Of a stretch of 9,201 nucleotides of DNA, positions 1 to 7,137 are shown one piece after another (position 1 is the stretch's first letter; every line of letters starts with the position of its first letter). The position numbers and the translations under genes are program-made. Below the pieces are notes generated by a model. The model saw only the letters and a program-made list of their open reading frames with translations, searched no databases and was not told where the DNA came from. The DNA is from Pseudomonadota bacterium. GTDB taxonomy: Bacteria > Pseudomonadota > Gammaproteobacteria > Burkholderiales > SG8-39. The stretch covers positions 1 to 9,201 of the forward strand of contig JAKAIH010000072.1 in NCBI GenBank assembly GCA_021825225.1, in the 5' to 3' direction.

Positions 1-4
1 GAGT

Positions 5-991
5 ATGGTGAGACGTTGGAGCCGTTTTGCAATGCAGTCGGTTGCCGTGCTGGTGCTGGCGCTGGGGTACACGGGCGCGTTCGCGCAGGCTTATCCGGCC
101 AAGCCGATACACCTGGTCGTGCCTTATCCGGCGGGCGGACCGCTGGACATCATGGCGCGCGCGATCGGGCAAAAGCTGACCGAGGCGTGGAAGCAGCCGG
201 TGATCGTCGACAACCGTGCGGGCGCCGGCGGCAACATAGGCGCAGACGCGGTGGCGAAAGCGGCCCCCGACGGCTATACGCTGCTGATGGGCGCGGTCGC
301 GACGCATGCGATCAACCCGGTCCTGTACAGCAAGATTCCCTACGATCCGATCAAGGATTTCGCGCCGGTCGCACTGGTGGCGCAGGTGCCGAACATTCTG
401 GTGGTGAATCCGTCGGTGCCGGCGAAGTCCGTACGCGAACTGATCGAACTCGCGCGCGCCAAACCGGGCTCCCTGAATTTTGCCTCGGGCTCGACCGGTT
501 CCACCGGCCATCTCGCCGGCGAGTTGTTCAATACCATGGCCGGCGTGAAAATGGTGCATATCCCGTACAAGGGCGCAGCGCCGGCGACGACGGACCTGCT
601 CTCGGGCCAGGTGCAGCTGATGTTCGACAACCTGGCCAGCGCGCTGCCCAACGTCAAGGCGGGTAAATTGCGTGCGCTGGCGGTGACCACGCTGAAGCGC
701 TCGCCGGCCGTACCCGATTTGCCCACCATTGCCGAGTCGGGGCTGCCGGGTTTCGACCTCACCACCTGGTTCGGCCTGTTTGTGCCTGCGGGGACGCCGC
801 CTGAAATCGTGGCCAAACTCAATGCGGAAGTGGTGCGCGCGTTGAACGCGAAAGATATGCGCGAGCGCCTGGAAAAAATGGGCACCGAGCCGCCGGCTGA
901 CAATACGCCCGAGCATTTCGCCGCCTTTGTCCGCAGCGAGGCGGCAAAATACGCCAAGGTGGTGAAGGCATCCGGCGCCCGGGTCGATTGA
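5..991 (+). CDS. Bug/TctC-family periplasmic solute-binding protein
   Basis: This encodes a 328-residue protein of the Bug (Bordetella uptake gene)/TctC family, the extracytoplasmic binding component of tripartite tricarboxylate transporters; ligands in the family are mostly carboxylates. The N-terminus has a basic n-region (MVRRWSR), a hydrophobic core and an AFA-QA signal-peptidase I type junction near residue 27, so export to the periplasm is expected. Family landmarks follow: YPAKPI and VVPYPAGGPLD just after the signal, DNRAGAGGNIGAD near 70-81, APDGYTLL, the GSTGSTGHLAGELF segment, HIPYKGAAPA, and a WFGLFVPAGTPPEI stretch in the C-terminal half. Length is typical. The start at 5 is preferred because it supplies the positive n-region; an ATG at 32 is possible, and only four bases upstream are visible, so no ribosome site can be judged. 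No tctA or tctB membrane genes lie here, which is common for these orphan binding proteins. The ligand cannot be predicted. Confidence 0.93.
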   Translation: MVRRWSRFAMQSVAVLVLALGYTGAFAQAYPAKPIHLVVPYPAGGPLDIMARAIGQKLTEAWKQPVIVDNRAGAGGNIGADAVAKAAPDGYTLLMGAVATHAINPVLYSKIPYDPIKDFAPVALVAQVPNILVVNPSVPAKSVRELIELARAKPGSLNFASGSTGSTGHLAGELFNTMAGVKMVHIPYKGAAPATTDLLSGQVQLMFDNLASALPNVKAGKLRALAVTTLKRSPAVPDLPTIAESGLPGFDLTTWFGLFVPAGTPPEIVAKLNAEVVRALNAKDMRERLEKMGTEPPADNTPEHFAAFVRSEAAKYAKVVKASGARVD

Positions 992-1012
992 GCGCAGCCG
1001 TTCGGCGACGCT

Positions 1013-1044
1013 GAAGCCGCTACCCGGTCGCGGCTTCTATTTTT
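1013..1044 (+). terminator. Rho-independent terminator of the Bug gene
   Basis: A perfect 8-bp stem, GAAGCCGC (1013-1020) and GCGGCTTC (1030-1037), encloses a 9-nt loop and is followed at once by TATTTTT (1038-1044). It lies 21 nt after the Bug stop codon. The T-tract is also the complement of the last codons (GAA AAA TAG) of the convergent adenosyltransferase gene, so one sequence serves both. No T-rich tail is present on the other side, so it should terminate mainly + strand transcripts. Confidence 0.85.
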
Positions 1045-1594
1045 CTCCGGATTTGCGCGGCTGCCACAGCACGTCGCTGCCGCCGCCGGCACGATTCAGG
1101 GTCCGACCCAGAACGAACAGCAGATCGGACAGGCGGTTCAGATATTTTCCGGCCGCGGCTCCGACGGTTTCGGTGCGCGCCAGCGATACCAGGGCGCGCT
1201 CGGCGCGGCGGCACACGGTGCGCGCGAGGTGCGCCTGGCTGGCCGCACGCGTACCGCCGGGCAGGATGAACTCCTTCAACGGCGGCAGTTCCCGGTTGTA
1301 ATCGTCCAGCAGCGTCTCCAGTCGCGCCACCTGCTGCTCGCTCATGCTGGTACGCCCGGGAATGCAGACTTCACCGCCCAGATCGAACAGGTCATGCTGA
1401 ATTCCGGCAAGCGCCGCGCGCATGCCCTCAGGCAGTTCTTCCGCGAGCAGCAGGCCGATGGCTGAATTCAACTCGTCGATTTCGCCCAGCGCGTGCACGC
1501 GCAAACTGTCCTTGGGCACGCGCGAGCCGTCGCCGAGGCCGGTCTCGCCGGCGTCGCCGGTTCGGGTATAGATTTTTGTGAGCCGGTGGCCCAT
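1037..1594 (-). CDS. Cob(I)alamin adenosyltransferase, PduO type
   Basis: This 185-residue protein transfers the 5'-deoxyadenosyl group of ATP to cob(I)alamin, giving adenosylcobalamin; family members are cytosolic trimers. The N-terminal ATP-binding motif is intact: YTRTGDAGETGLGDGSRV (residues 9-26), then KDS (28-30) and the GEIDELNSAIG segment (37-47). The C-terminal half has the hallmark CRRAER (128-133) and KYLNRLSDLLFVLGR (150-164). The start at 1594 is chosen because the family begins a few residues before the TRTGD motif; the open frame extends upstream to 1768, but that extension is basic and unlike the family. No good ribosome site is visible before 1594. The gene is convergent with the Bug gene and divergent from the sensor kinase. 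No cobalamin-dependent enzyme or other cob gene is in the window, so it probably acts as a salvage or housekeeping enzyme. Symbols used for such genes include pduO, cobA and cobO; none is assigned here. Confidence 0.95.
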   Translation of the reverse strand: MGHRLTKIYTRTGDAGETGLGDGSRVPKDSLRVHALGEIDELNSAIGLLLAEELPEGMRAALAGIQHDLFDLGGEVCIPGRTSMSEQQVARLETLLDDYNRELPPLKEFILPGGTRAASQAHLARTVCRRAERALVSLARTETVGAAAGKYLNRLSDLLFVLGRTLNRAGGGSDVLWQPRKSGEK

Positions 1595-1704
1595 GCGCGT
1601 CCAGGCGAGTGTCAACGCGCGAATTGTAGCGCAAAGCCCCGCAGTTCCGTGCCCGCGCTGGCGCCGTGATATGGTCTTTGCTGCGCGGTGCGACGCCCCA
1701 ACAG

Positions 1705-1733
1705 CTGATGAATCATAGTAGACATAGTAGAAT
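1705..1733 (+). promoter_or_regulatory. Candidate promoter for the sensor-kinase operon
   Basis: Within a local AT-rich island of an otherwise GC-rich region, TAGAAT (1728-1733, five of six matches to TATAAT) lies 17 nt downstream of CTGATG (1705-1710, a weak -35 with three matches). Transcription would start near 1740, leaving a leader of about 50 nt before the GTG start. The weak -35 suggests activator dependence or that the call is wrong. The -10 element sits inside the second copy of the 9-bp tandem repeat described separately. Confidence 0.35.
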
Positions 1734-1757
1734 AATCGCGCGGCACCAATCGCGCGG
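1714..1757. repeat. Two adjacent short direct-repeat pairs upstream of the kinase gene
   Basis: CATAGTAGA occurs twice in perfect tandem (1714-1722 and 1723-1731). Two bases further on, AATCGCGCGG occurs twice (1734-1743 and 1748-1757) with a 4-nt gap, a 14-bp period. Both pairs fall between the divergent adenosyltransferase and kinase genes, overlapping and just following the candidate promoter. They could be operator half-sites, or the product of local slippage. The rest of the intergenic stretch 1595-1791 shows no gene. Confidence 0.7.
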
Positions 1758-1780
1758 ACGGCTTCCAAGCTGCACTGACA

Positions 1781-1785
1781 GAGGA
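1781..1785 (+). promoter_or_regulatory. Ribosome binding site fixing the GTG start of the kinase
   Basis: GAGGA lies 6 nt before GTG at 1792. The upstream in-frame ATGs at 1666 and 1708 have no such site, so this element decides the start. Confidence 0.7.
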
Positions 1786-1791
1786 TCCAAG

Positions 1792-3942
1792 GTGACTTTA
1801 CTGGCGAAATTGCGCAGTCGGCTGGCCTCTATGTCGTCGCTCGAGTACCTGCCCGAGCGCGTTTCCATGCTGTACCGGTTGTCCGGCACCGACGTGCCCA
1901 TCATCCTCGTGGCGGCGAGTATCACCGCATTTGCCATGTGGGGCTACATCGGCGTCAATCTGATCGTACTCTGGTTCATCTGGCTCGGCGTGGCGAGTAT
2001 GGTGCGCTACGCCATGGCGCGGATCTACCGCCTTCGCCAGCCGCCGGCTGACGACGCGGCGAAGTGGGAAAATTATTTTTGCCTGGCGAGCGCGCTGGTC
2101 GGCGCGGGTTGGGGCCTGGCGCTGATGCTGATCGGCCATACGCCGACTTCCCTGCAGGAACTCACCATCACGTTCCTGATCAGCAGCGTCGCCATGGGCC
2201 TGCCGCCGTCGCTGGCGCCCAGCCCCAAGGCTTTCACCAGCTTCATCCTGCCCATCCTCGCGCCCATGGTGGCGATGCTGCTGACATTCGGCGGCGGACT
2301 CAATACCTCCACTGCGCTGCTGATGCTGGTATTCGCGACGGTGCTGCTGGGCTTGTACCTGTCCAACCATTACGCACTGATCGAAACGCTGGCATACGGC
2401 CACGAGAACACGCTGTTGTTGAAGAAGCTGCGCGTCGCGGAGAAATCCCTGACTGCGGCGCTGGCCGAACAGCGGCTGATCTTCGACACCGCGGCCGTAG
2501 GCATTGCTTTCGTCAGTCAGGGTGCGGTGCTCAAGTGCAACCAGCGCTTTGCCGAGATCCTCGGTTACGCGATCGATGAAATCGCCGGTCAGCCTGTCGG
2601 CGTCTGGCTCCAGTCGGAGGCAGATTTCATGCAGGCGGGCGGTGCTGCCTACGCGCTCCTCGCGCGAGGCGAAAATTATTCCGCCGAACTGTTGTTGCGC
2701 AGGAAGAACGGCACGCCGGTATGGGTGTTCACCGACAGCCGGGCGATCGACGCGACCAAGCCGCAGGATGGGATCATCATCGGCATCGGCGACATCACCG
2801 AACGCAAGCTGGCCGAGGCGGCGCTGCAACAGACCAAGGAGCGGCTCGATCTGGCGATGCAATCGTCGGCCATTTCGATCTGGGAGTGGGACGCAAGGCG
2901 CGGAACCCTCTACCTGGATGCGGCACTGGCGCAGATGACCGGCGACGAGCCGCGCGAGCGTTACCTCAAGCTGGACGAGATGGCGTCGCTGGTGCATCCG
3001 GACGATATCGATGCAGTGCGCCAGGCGCAGGACGACTGCCTCAAGGGCCTGCGTCCGCTGTACCGCATCGAACACCGCCTGAAGATGGCCGGAGGCGATT
3101 GGGTCTGGGTGCTCAGCCGCGGCCGCGTGGTCGAGCGCGCCGCCGATGGCAGCGCCTTGCGCATGACCGGCACCAACGTCGACATCACCCAGCGCAAGCG
3201 CGCCGAGGTGGAGCTGCTCGCCGCCCTGCAGCGCGAGAAAGAACTGTCCGAGATGAAGTCCAAGTTCGTCTCCATCGCGTCGCACGAGCTGCGCACGCCG
3301 CTGGCGACGATCTTGTCCTCGGCCGAACTGCTGGAACATTATTCCGACAACCTGTCCGCCGAAGACCGGCTGAAGATGCTGCACGGCATACAGGGCGCGG
3401 TAAAGCGCATGAACGCCATGATCGAGGATGTGCTGATCATAGGCAAAGCCGAGGCGGGGGCGCTGCAGTTCGAGCCGAAGCCGGTGGATCTGCGCGACTT
3501 GTGCCACAAGGTCGTGGAGGAACTGCGCGGCGGCGTGGCCAAGCAGCATGTGATTCAATTCGAGCATCCGTTCGACCGCGACAATCTGAATCTCGACGAA
3601 AAGCTGCTGCGCCACATCCTCACCAACCTGCTTTCCAACGCGGTGAAATATTCTCCAGTCGGAAGCACGGTGTCGCTGCTGCTGGCCGAGCGCGACGGCC
3701 AGGCGCTGATCGAGGTGGGCGACCAGGGCATAGGCATACCGCCCGAGGACCAGGCGCGCCTGTTCGAGAGCTTTCATCGCGCCTCCAACGTCGGCAATCG
3801 CCAAGGCACAGGCCTCGGGCTGGTGATTGTGAAGAAAGCGGTGGAGCTGCACGGCGGCACCATTTCCATCGACAGCAAAGTCGACGCCGGCACTCGCATC
3901 AGCGTGTGCCTGCCGCTGGCGCAGAGCCCGCGGGCGGCCTGA
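1792..3942 (+). CDS. Membrane sensor histidine kinase, six TM segments and two PAS domains
   Basis: Read from the GTG at 1792 this is a 716-residue sensor kinase. Residues 34-195 hold about six hydrophobic helices with short loops, so sensing is probably in or near the membrane rather than by a large periplasmic domain; I do not recognise the domain. A coiled linker leads to PAS 1 (about 226-340, ending GDITERK) and PAS 2 (about 350-470, PAS_3-like, with a WVWVLSRGRV strand and ending NVDITQRK). The HisKA dimerisation domain has the phosphoacceptor His498 in SHELRTPL. The ATPase domain shows the N box (NLLSNAVKYS, Asn616), the G1 box DQGIGIP (644-650), the F box LFESFHR and the G2 box GTGLGL (672-677). 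All catalytic motifs are intact and there is no receiver, so it is not a hybrid kinase. It stops 2 nt before the receiver gene, so the downstream receivers are its likely partners (inference). An upstream start at 1666 would add 42 residues with no family resemblance. Confidence 0.93.
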   Translation: MTLLAKLRSRLASMSSLEYLPERVSMLYRLSGTDVPIILVAASITAFAMWGYIGVNLIVLWFIWLGVASMVRYAMARIYRLRQPPADDAAKWENYFCLASALVGAGWGLALMLIGHTPTSLQELTITFLISSVAMGLPPSLAPSPKAFTSFILPILAPMVAMLLTFGGGLNTSTALLMLVFATVLLGLYLSNHYALIETLAYGHENTLLLKKLRVAEKSLTAALAEQRLIFDTAAVGIAFVSQGAVLKCNQRFAEILGYAIDEIAGQPVGVWLQSEADFMQAGGAAYALLARGENYSAELLLRRKNGTPVWVFTDSRAIDATKPQDGIIIGIGDITERKLAEAALQQTKERLDLAMQSSAISIWEWDARRGTLYLDAALAQMTGDEPRERYLKLDEMASLVHPDDIDAVRQAQDDCLKGLRPLYRIEHRLKMAGGDWVWVLSRGRVVERAADGSALRMTGTNVDITQRKRAEVELLAALQREKELSEMKSKFVSIASHELRTPLATILSSAELLEHYSDNLSAEDRLKMLHGIQGAVKRMNAMIEDVLIIGKAEAGALQFEPKPVDLRDLCHKVVEELRGGVAKQHVIQFEHPFDRDNLNLDEKLLRHILTNLLSNAVKYSPVGSTVSLLLAERDGQALIEVGDQGIGIPPEDQARLFESFHRASNVGNRQGTGLGLVIVKKAVELHGGTISIDSKVDAGTRISVCLPLAQSPRAA

Positions 3943-3944
3943 TC

Positions 3945-4319
3945 ATGGCGAAGGTATTGCTCATTGACGACGACCAGTCGAATCTCGAGTTCATGCGGCA
4001 GCTGATGCGCATCGAAGGGCATGAGCTCGCTTGGGCGGCCGACGGCGAGCAGGGACTCGCACTGATACGGCAGCAGCATCCGCAACTTGTCATCTGCGAC
4101 GTCGTCATGCCGCGTTTGGGCGGCTACGCCGTGCTGGAGACGGTGCGCGCAGACCCACAGCTGGCCGGTATTCCGGTGCTGCTGTTTTCCGCCGCAATGA
4201 GCGAGGAAGCGCGCGCGATTGGCCTGCGCCGCGGCGCGAGCGAAGTGCTGGCCAAGCCTTTCGACCTGGAGCAGCTGCGCAGCGCGATCCGGCGCTGTCT
4301 CGCGCAGGAGCCGCGATGA
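3945..4319 (+). CDS. Receiver-only response regulator (CheY-like)
   Basis: This is a 124-residue stand-alone receiver domain with no output domain. The acidic pocket is Asp8-Asp9, the phosphoacceptor is Asp52 in ICDVVMP, the switch Ser is at 82 (LLFSAAM), and the conserved Lys104 lies in AKPF; all are where the family requires. It begins 2 nt after the kinase stop (TGATCATG), so translation is probably coupled, and its own stop overlaps the next start (ATGA). Single-domain receivers act as phosphate sinks, as phosphotransfer shuttles or by protein-protein contact. Lying between a kinase and a receiver-effector fusion, it may compete with the fusion's receiver for phosphoryl groups or regulate the kinase (inference). 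No histidine phosphotransferase domain is present here to complete a His-Asp-His-Asp relay. Confidence 0.92.
   Translation: MAKVLLIDDDQSNLEFMRQLMRIEGHELAWAADGEQGLALIRQQHPQLVICDVVMPRLGGYAVLETVRADPQLAGIPVLLFSAAMSEEARAIGLRRGASEVLAKPFDLEQLRSAIRRCLAQEPR
4306..4310 (+). promoter_or_regulatory. Ribosome binding site inside the receiver gene
   Basis: AGGAG lies 5 nt before the ATG at 4316, within the last codons of the receiver gene. It is the strongest Shine-Dalgarno match in the operon and fixes the start of the fusion gene, consistent with coupled but individually efficient translation. Confidence 0.75.
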
Positions 4320-6391
4320 AGAAGATCCTGGTGGTCGAAGACGAAGCGTCGATCCGCCTGAACCTGACGCTGATGCTGAAGGCCGAAGGCTACTCGCTGG
4401 ATTCGGCCGAGAACGGCCGCGCCGGTATCGAGCATGCGCAGAGCTTTGCGCCGGACCTGATTGTCAGCGATGTGATGATGCCCGAGCTCGATGGCTTCGG
4501 CATGCTGGAAGCCTTGCGCGCCGATCCGCGCTTCGCCGATACCCCGTTAATTTTCCTGACCGCGCTCAACGACAGGACCAGCATGCGCCGCGGCATGAAC
4601 CTCGGCGCGGATGACTTTCTCAATAAGCCGTTTACGCGCGACGAACTCATCGAAGCGGTGAATTCGCGCCTGAAGAAATACGAGAATGCCACGCGCTCGC
4701 TGGCCGAGCGGCTGGTCGCCGGAAATGACGAGCTCAAGCGCTGGTACCGGCAGAACCTGAGCGGCGGCGAAGCAGAGCGGCCGCTGGCGTTCGCGGAAAC
4801 CGCGGGCATGACCGGGAAGATGACCGTGGCCACGGTGTTGTTCGCCGACGTGCGCAATTTCACCACCTATTCCGAGCGCCTCACCGCGGGCCAGATCGCC
4901 GAACTGCTCAACGCCTATTTCGAGTCCGTGTGCCAGCCGATCGTGCGCAACGGCGGGCGCATCGCCAAGCTGATCGGCGACGGCATCATGGTGGTGTTCG
5001 AGGCGCGTCCGGAGGACGGCCAGGACAACCACGCCCGCCGCGCCATCCGCGCCGGACTGGGGATCGTGCTCGCCGCCAACAAATTCGGCGACTGGTTCAA
5101 GCAGCATTTCGATCTCGGGGGATTGCCCGAATTCGCAACGGGCGTGGGCATTCATACCGGCGACATGATGGAAGTGCGCATCGGGCCGCCGGGGGCCGAG
5201 GACCTGACTGTGGTCGGCGACAGCGTCAATGTGGCCTCGCGCCTGGAAGGCCAGACCAAGGAACTGGGCTGGCCCTTGGTGGCGAGCATCGCGGCCGTGA
5301 GCATGGCCGGGGATCTCGTGAACACCGGCGAATCGCGGCTGCTTGAGTTGCGCGGGCGCAACGCGCCGATCGAGGCAGTGGAAGTCACCGGCATCGGTGC
5401 CGCCGCCGGCGACGAAGAGGGTCCGATCGAAGTGCCGGCCTCGCTGCGTGCGGCGCTGGCCGAGAATGCGCAAATGACCGCGCGCGCGGCCAAAGCGGCG
5501 CTGTCGGAAACACTGCGCATCATCACCAGCGACCTGTCGCGGGCGCTGGCGGCGGGCCGGCCGCTGCAGGTCAAGGGCTACAAGGTGCTGTCCAAAATCG
5601 GCGAAGGCGGCATGTCCAACGTGTTTCTGGCCGAGCGCGAATCGGACGGCGCAGAGGTGGCGCTGAAAATCCTCAACGCGCGGCCCGGCGACGACAAGCA
5701 GCTGCTGCAGCGCTTCATCCAGGAGTCGGCGCTGATTTCCGATATCGACCATACCAACGTGGTCAAGATCTACGACAAGGGCTTCACCGAGGACTACGCC
5801 TATATCGCGATGGAGTATTTCACCGGCGGCAGCCTGAAGGATGTCATCGCCCAGGGGTTGACCCCGCGCCAGGCGCTGTCGCTGCTGGCGCAGGCGGCGG
5901 CGGCGCTGGCGGAGATTCATCGCCTCGGCATCGTGCACCGCGACGTCAAGCCGGCGAACATGATGCTGCGCGCGGACGGCACCATGGTGCTCGCCGATTT
6001 CGGCATCGCCAAGCGCTCCACGGGAGACATGGAGCGGACCGTGCACGGCGAAATTTTCGGCACGCCTTATTACATCTCGCCGGAGCAGGCCAATGGCAGG
6101 CCGGCGAGCGAGCGCTCCGACATCTACAGCCTGGGCATCATTTTTTACGAGATGCTCATGAACCGGCGGCCCTATGACGGCAACTCCATCGTCGAGCTGA
6201 TCTCGCAGCACGTGAACGCGCCGGTGCCGCGGCTGCCGGAAGCCTTGACCGACTACCAGGTGCTGCTCGACGGCATGCTGGCCAAGGATCCCGCGGAGCG
6301 CCTGCAGAATGCCGACGAAGTGCTCGCCGTGATCGATCGCGTGTGGACGCAGGTTGCGCTGCGCGCGAGCTCCGGGCAGGGTCCCGGCTGA
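4316..6391 (+). CDS. Receiver - class III adenylate cyclase - Ser/Thr kinase fusion
   Basis: This 691-residue soluble protein has three intact domains. Residues 3-118 are a receiver: Glu8-Asp9, phosphoacceptor Asp52 in SDVMMP, Thr82 and Lys104. After a charged helical linker, residues about 165-345 are a class III nucleotide cyclase. Metal-binding Asp178 (FADVRNFT) and Asp222 (KLIGDG), Lys218 of the substrate-specifying pair, Thr298 in the position usually held by Asp, and the transition-state pair Asn305/Arg309 (VNVASR) are all present. A Lys/Thr pair is typical of class IIIb adenylyl cyclases such as CyaC and CyaB1, so cAMP is the predicted product. After a linker (about 350-420), residues 423-685 form a Hanks-type kinase: glycine loop GEGGMSNV (429-436), Lys451, HRDVKPAN with Asp543 and Asn548, DFG 561-563, and [10 protein letters not shown]. 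No membrane segment or extracellular sensor follows. Expression is coupled to the receiver by a 4-nt overlap. Input is presumably the phosphorylated receiver (inference); kinase substrates are unknown. Confidence 0.93.
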   Translation: MKKILVVEDEASIRLNLTLMLKAEGYSLDSAENGRAGIEHAQSFAPDLIVSDVMMPELDGFGMLEALRADPRFADTPLIFLTALNDRTSMRRGMNLGADDFLNKPFTRDELIEAVNSRLKKYENATRSLAERLVAGNDELKRWYRQNLSGGEAERPLAFAETAGMTGKMTVATVLFADVRNFTTYSERLTAGQIAELLNAYFESVCQPIVRNGGRIAKLIGDGIMVVFEARPEDGQDNHARRAIRAGLGIVLAANKFGDWFKQHFDLGGLPEFATGVGIHTGDMMEVRIGPPGAEDLTVVGDSVNVASRLEGQTKELGWPLVASIAAVSMAGDLVNTGESRLLELRGRNAPIEAVEVTGIGAAAGDEEGPIEVPASLRAALAENAQMTARAAKAALSETLRIITSDLSRALAAGRPLQVKGYKVLSKIGEGGMSNVFLAERESDGAEVALKILNARPGDDKQLLQRFIQESALISDIDHTNVVKIYDKGFTEDYAYIAMEYFTGGSLKDVIAQGLTPRQALSLLAQAAAALAEIHRLGIVHRDVKPANMMLRADGTMVLADFGIAKRSTGDMERTVHGEIFGTPYYISPEQANGRPASERSDIYSLGIIFYEMLMNRRPYDGNSIVELISQHVNAPVPRLPEALTDYQVLLDGMLAKDPAERLQNADEVLAVIDRVWTQVALRASSGQGPG

Positions 6392-6450
6392 CGCGCCGGC
6401 GGCGTGAGCCGGATTCGATTCCCGAGGGCGTCCCGCTGCGTCCGCGCGAA

Positions 6451-7137
6451 GTGAACCGACTGTCCATCATCATCCCGACGCTGAACGAGGCCGCGTGCAT
6501 TGTCGGCACCCTGGAGTCTCTGGCCGAGTTGCGCCGGCGCGGCCACGAAGTCATCGTGGCCGACGGCGGCTCCCGCGATGCGACCGTGGTCCTGGCCCGG
6601 GGACGCGCCGACCGCATCGTTCGCGCGCCGGCCGGCCGCGCCGAACAGATGAACGCGGGTGCGTGCGTCGCCTCAGGCGAAGTGCTGCTGTTCCTGCACG
6701 CGGACTCGCGCCTGCCCGCTGATGCCGACCGCCTGGTGCTGCAGGGCCTGGTCTGCGGCGCCGCCTGGGGCCGTTTCGATGTACGCATTGCCGGGTCCCA
6801 CCCGCTGCTGCGGCTGGTGGAGGCGATGATGAATCTGCGCTCGCGCCTGACGCGCATATGCACCGGCGACCAGGGAATTTTCGTGCAACGCCGGGTGTTC
6901 GAAACCCTGGGCGGCTATCCGCGCCAGGCGTTGATGGAGGACATCGCGATCAGCGCGCGGCTGCGCCGCGTTTCGCCGCCGCTGTGCCTGCGCCAGCGCT
7001 GCCTTACTTCGGCGCGCCGCTGGGAGAGGCACGGCGTGCTGCGTACGATCGCGCTGATGTGGTGGTTGCGGCTGCAGTATGCCTGCGGCGTTGCGCCGAC
7101 GCGCCTGGCGCGCGCCTATGCGAGGCACGGCGATTAG
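6451..7137 (+). CDS. Family 2 glycosyltransferase, TIGR04283 type
   Basis: Read from GTG at 6451, this 228-residue GT-A fold enzyme resembles TIGR04283, called arsenosugar-biosynthesis or rSAM/selenodomain-associated transferase 2. Motifs are SIIIPTLNEA (5-14), VADGGSRD (36-43), the metal/nucleotide-sugar motif FLHADSRLP with Asp85, TGDQGIFVQRRVF (138-150) with GGYP, and MEDIAIS (162-168). A hydrophobic stretch near the C-terminus (LRTIALMWWLRLQY) may associate with the membrane. The start is uncertain: GTG has no clear ribosome site, while a GAGGG at 6424-6428 is well spaced only for a CTG at 6436; the conserved fold begins just after the GTG. It lies 59 nt after the cyclase-kinase gene with no terminator between, so it could be co-transcribed. 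It overlaps the next gene by 20 nt. The acceptor substrate is unknown. Confidence 0.88.
   Translation: MNRLSIIIPTLNEAACIVGTLESLAELRRRGHEVIVADGGSRDATVVLARGRADRIVRAPAGRAEQMNAGACVASGEVLLFLHADSRLPADADRLVLQGLVCGAAWGRFDVRIAGSHPLLRLVEAMMNLRSRLTRICTGDQGIFVQRRVFETLGGYPRQALMEDIAISARLRRVSPPLCLRQRCLTSARRWERHGVLRTIALMWWLRLQYACGVAPTRLARAYARHGD

Noticed and set aside
1610..1615. A perfect TTGACA -35 hexamer on the minus strand just upstream of the adenosyltransferase start
   Set aside because: The -10 position 17 nt away falls inside the gene and reads GGGCCA, so no promoter results.
1666..1791. N-terminal extension of the histidine kinase from ATG 1666 or 1708
   Set aside because: No ribosome site at either ATG, the extension overlaps the promoter-like AT-rich repeats, and GTG 1792 has GAGGA at ideal spacing.
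1798..3852. A 684-codon open frame on the minus strand opposite the histidine kinase
   Set aside because: Its translation is rich in Gln, Arg, His and Ala with no domain pattern, as expected for the antisense of a high-GC gene; the plus-strand frame has every kinase motif.
4547..6211. A 554-codon open frame on the minus strand opposite the cyclase-kinase gene
   Set aside because: Composition is shadow-like (His, Arg, Gln, Gly) and no motif is recognisable, while the plus strand holds three intact domains.
3945..6391. Possibility that the receiver gene and the cyclase-kinase gene are one frameshifted gene
   Set aside because: Each has a complete receiver domain, its own start, and the second has AGGAG 5 nt upstream with a normal ATGA overlap, so two genes are the simpler reading.
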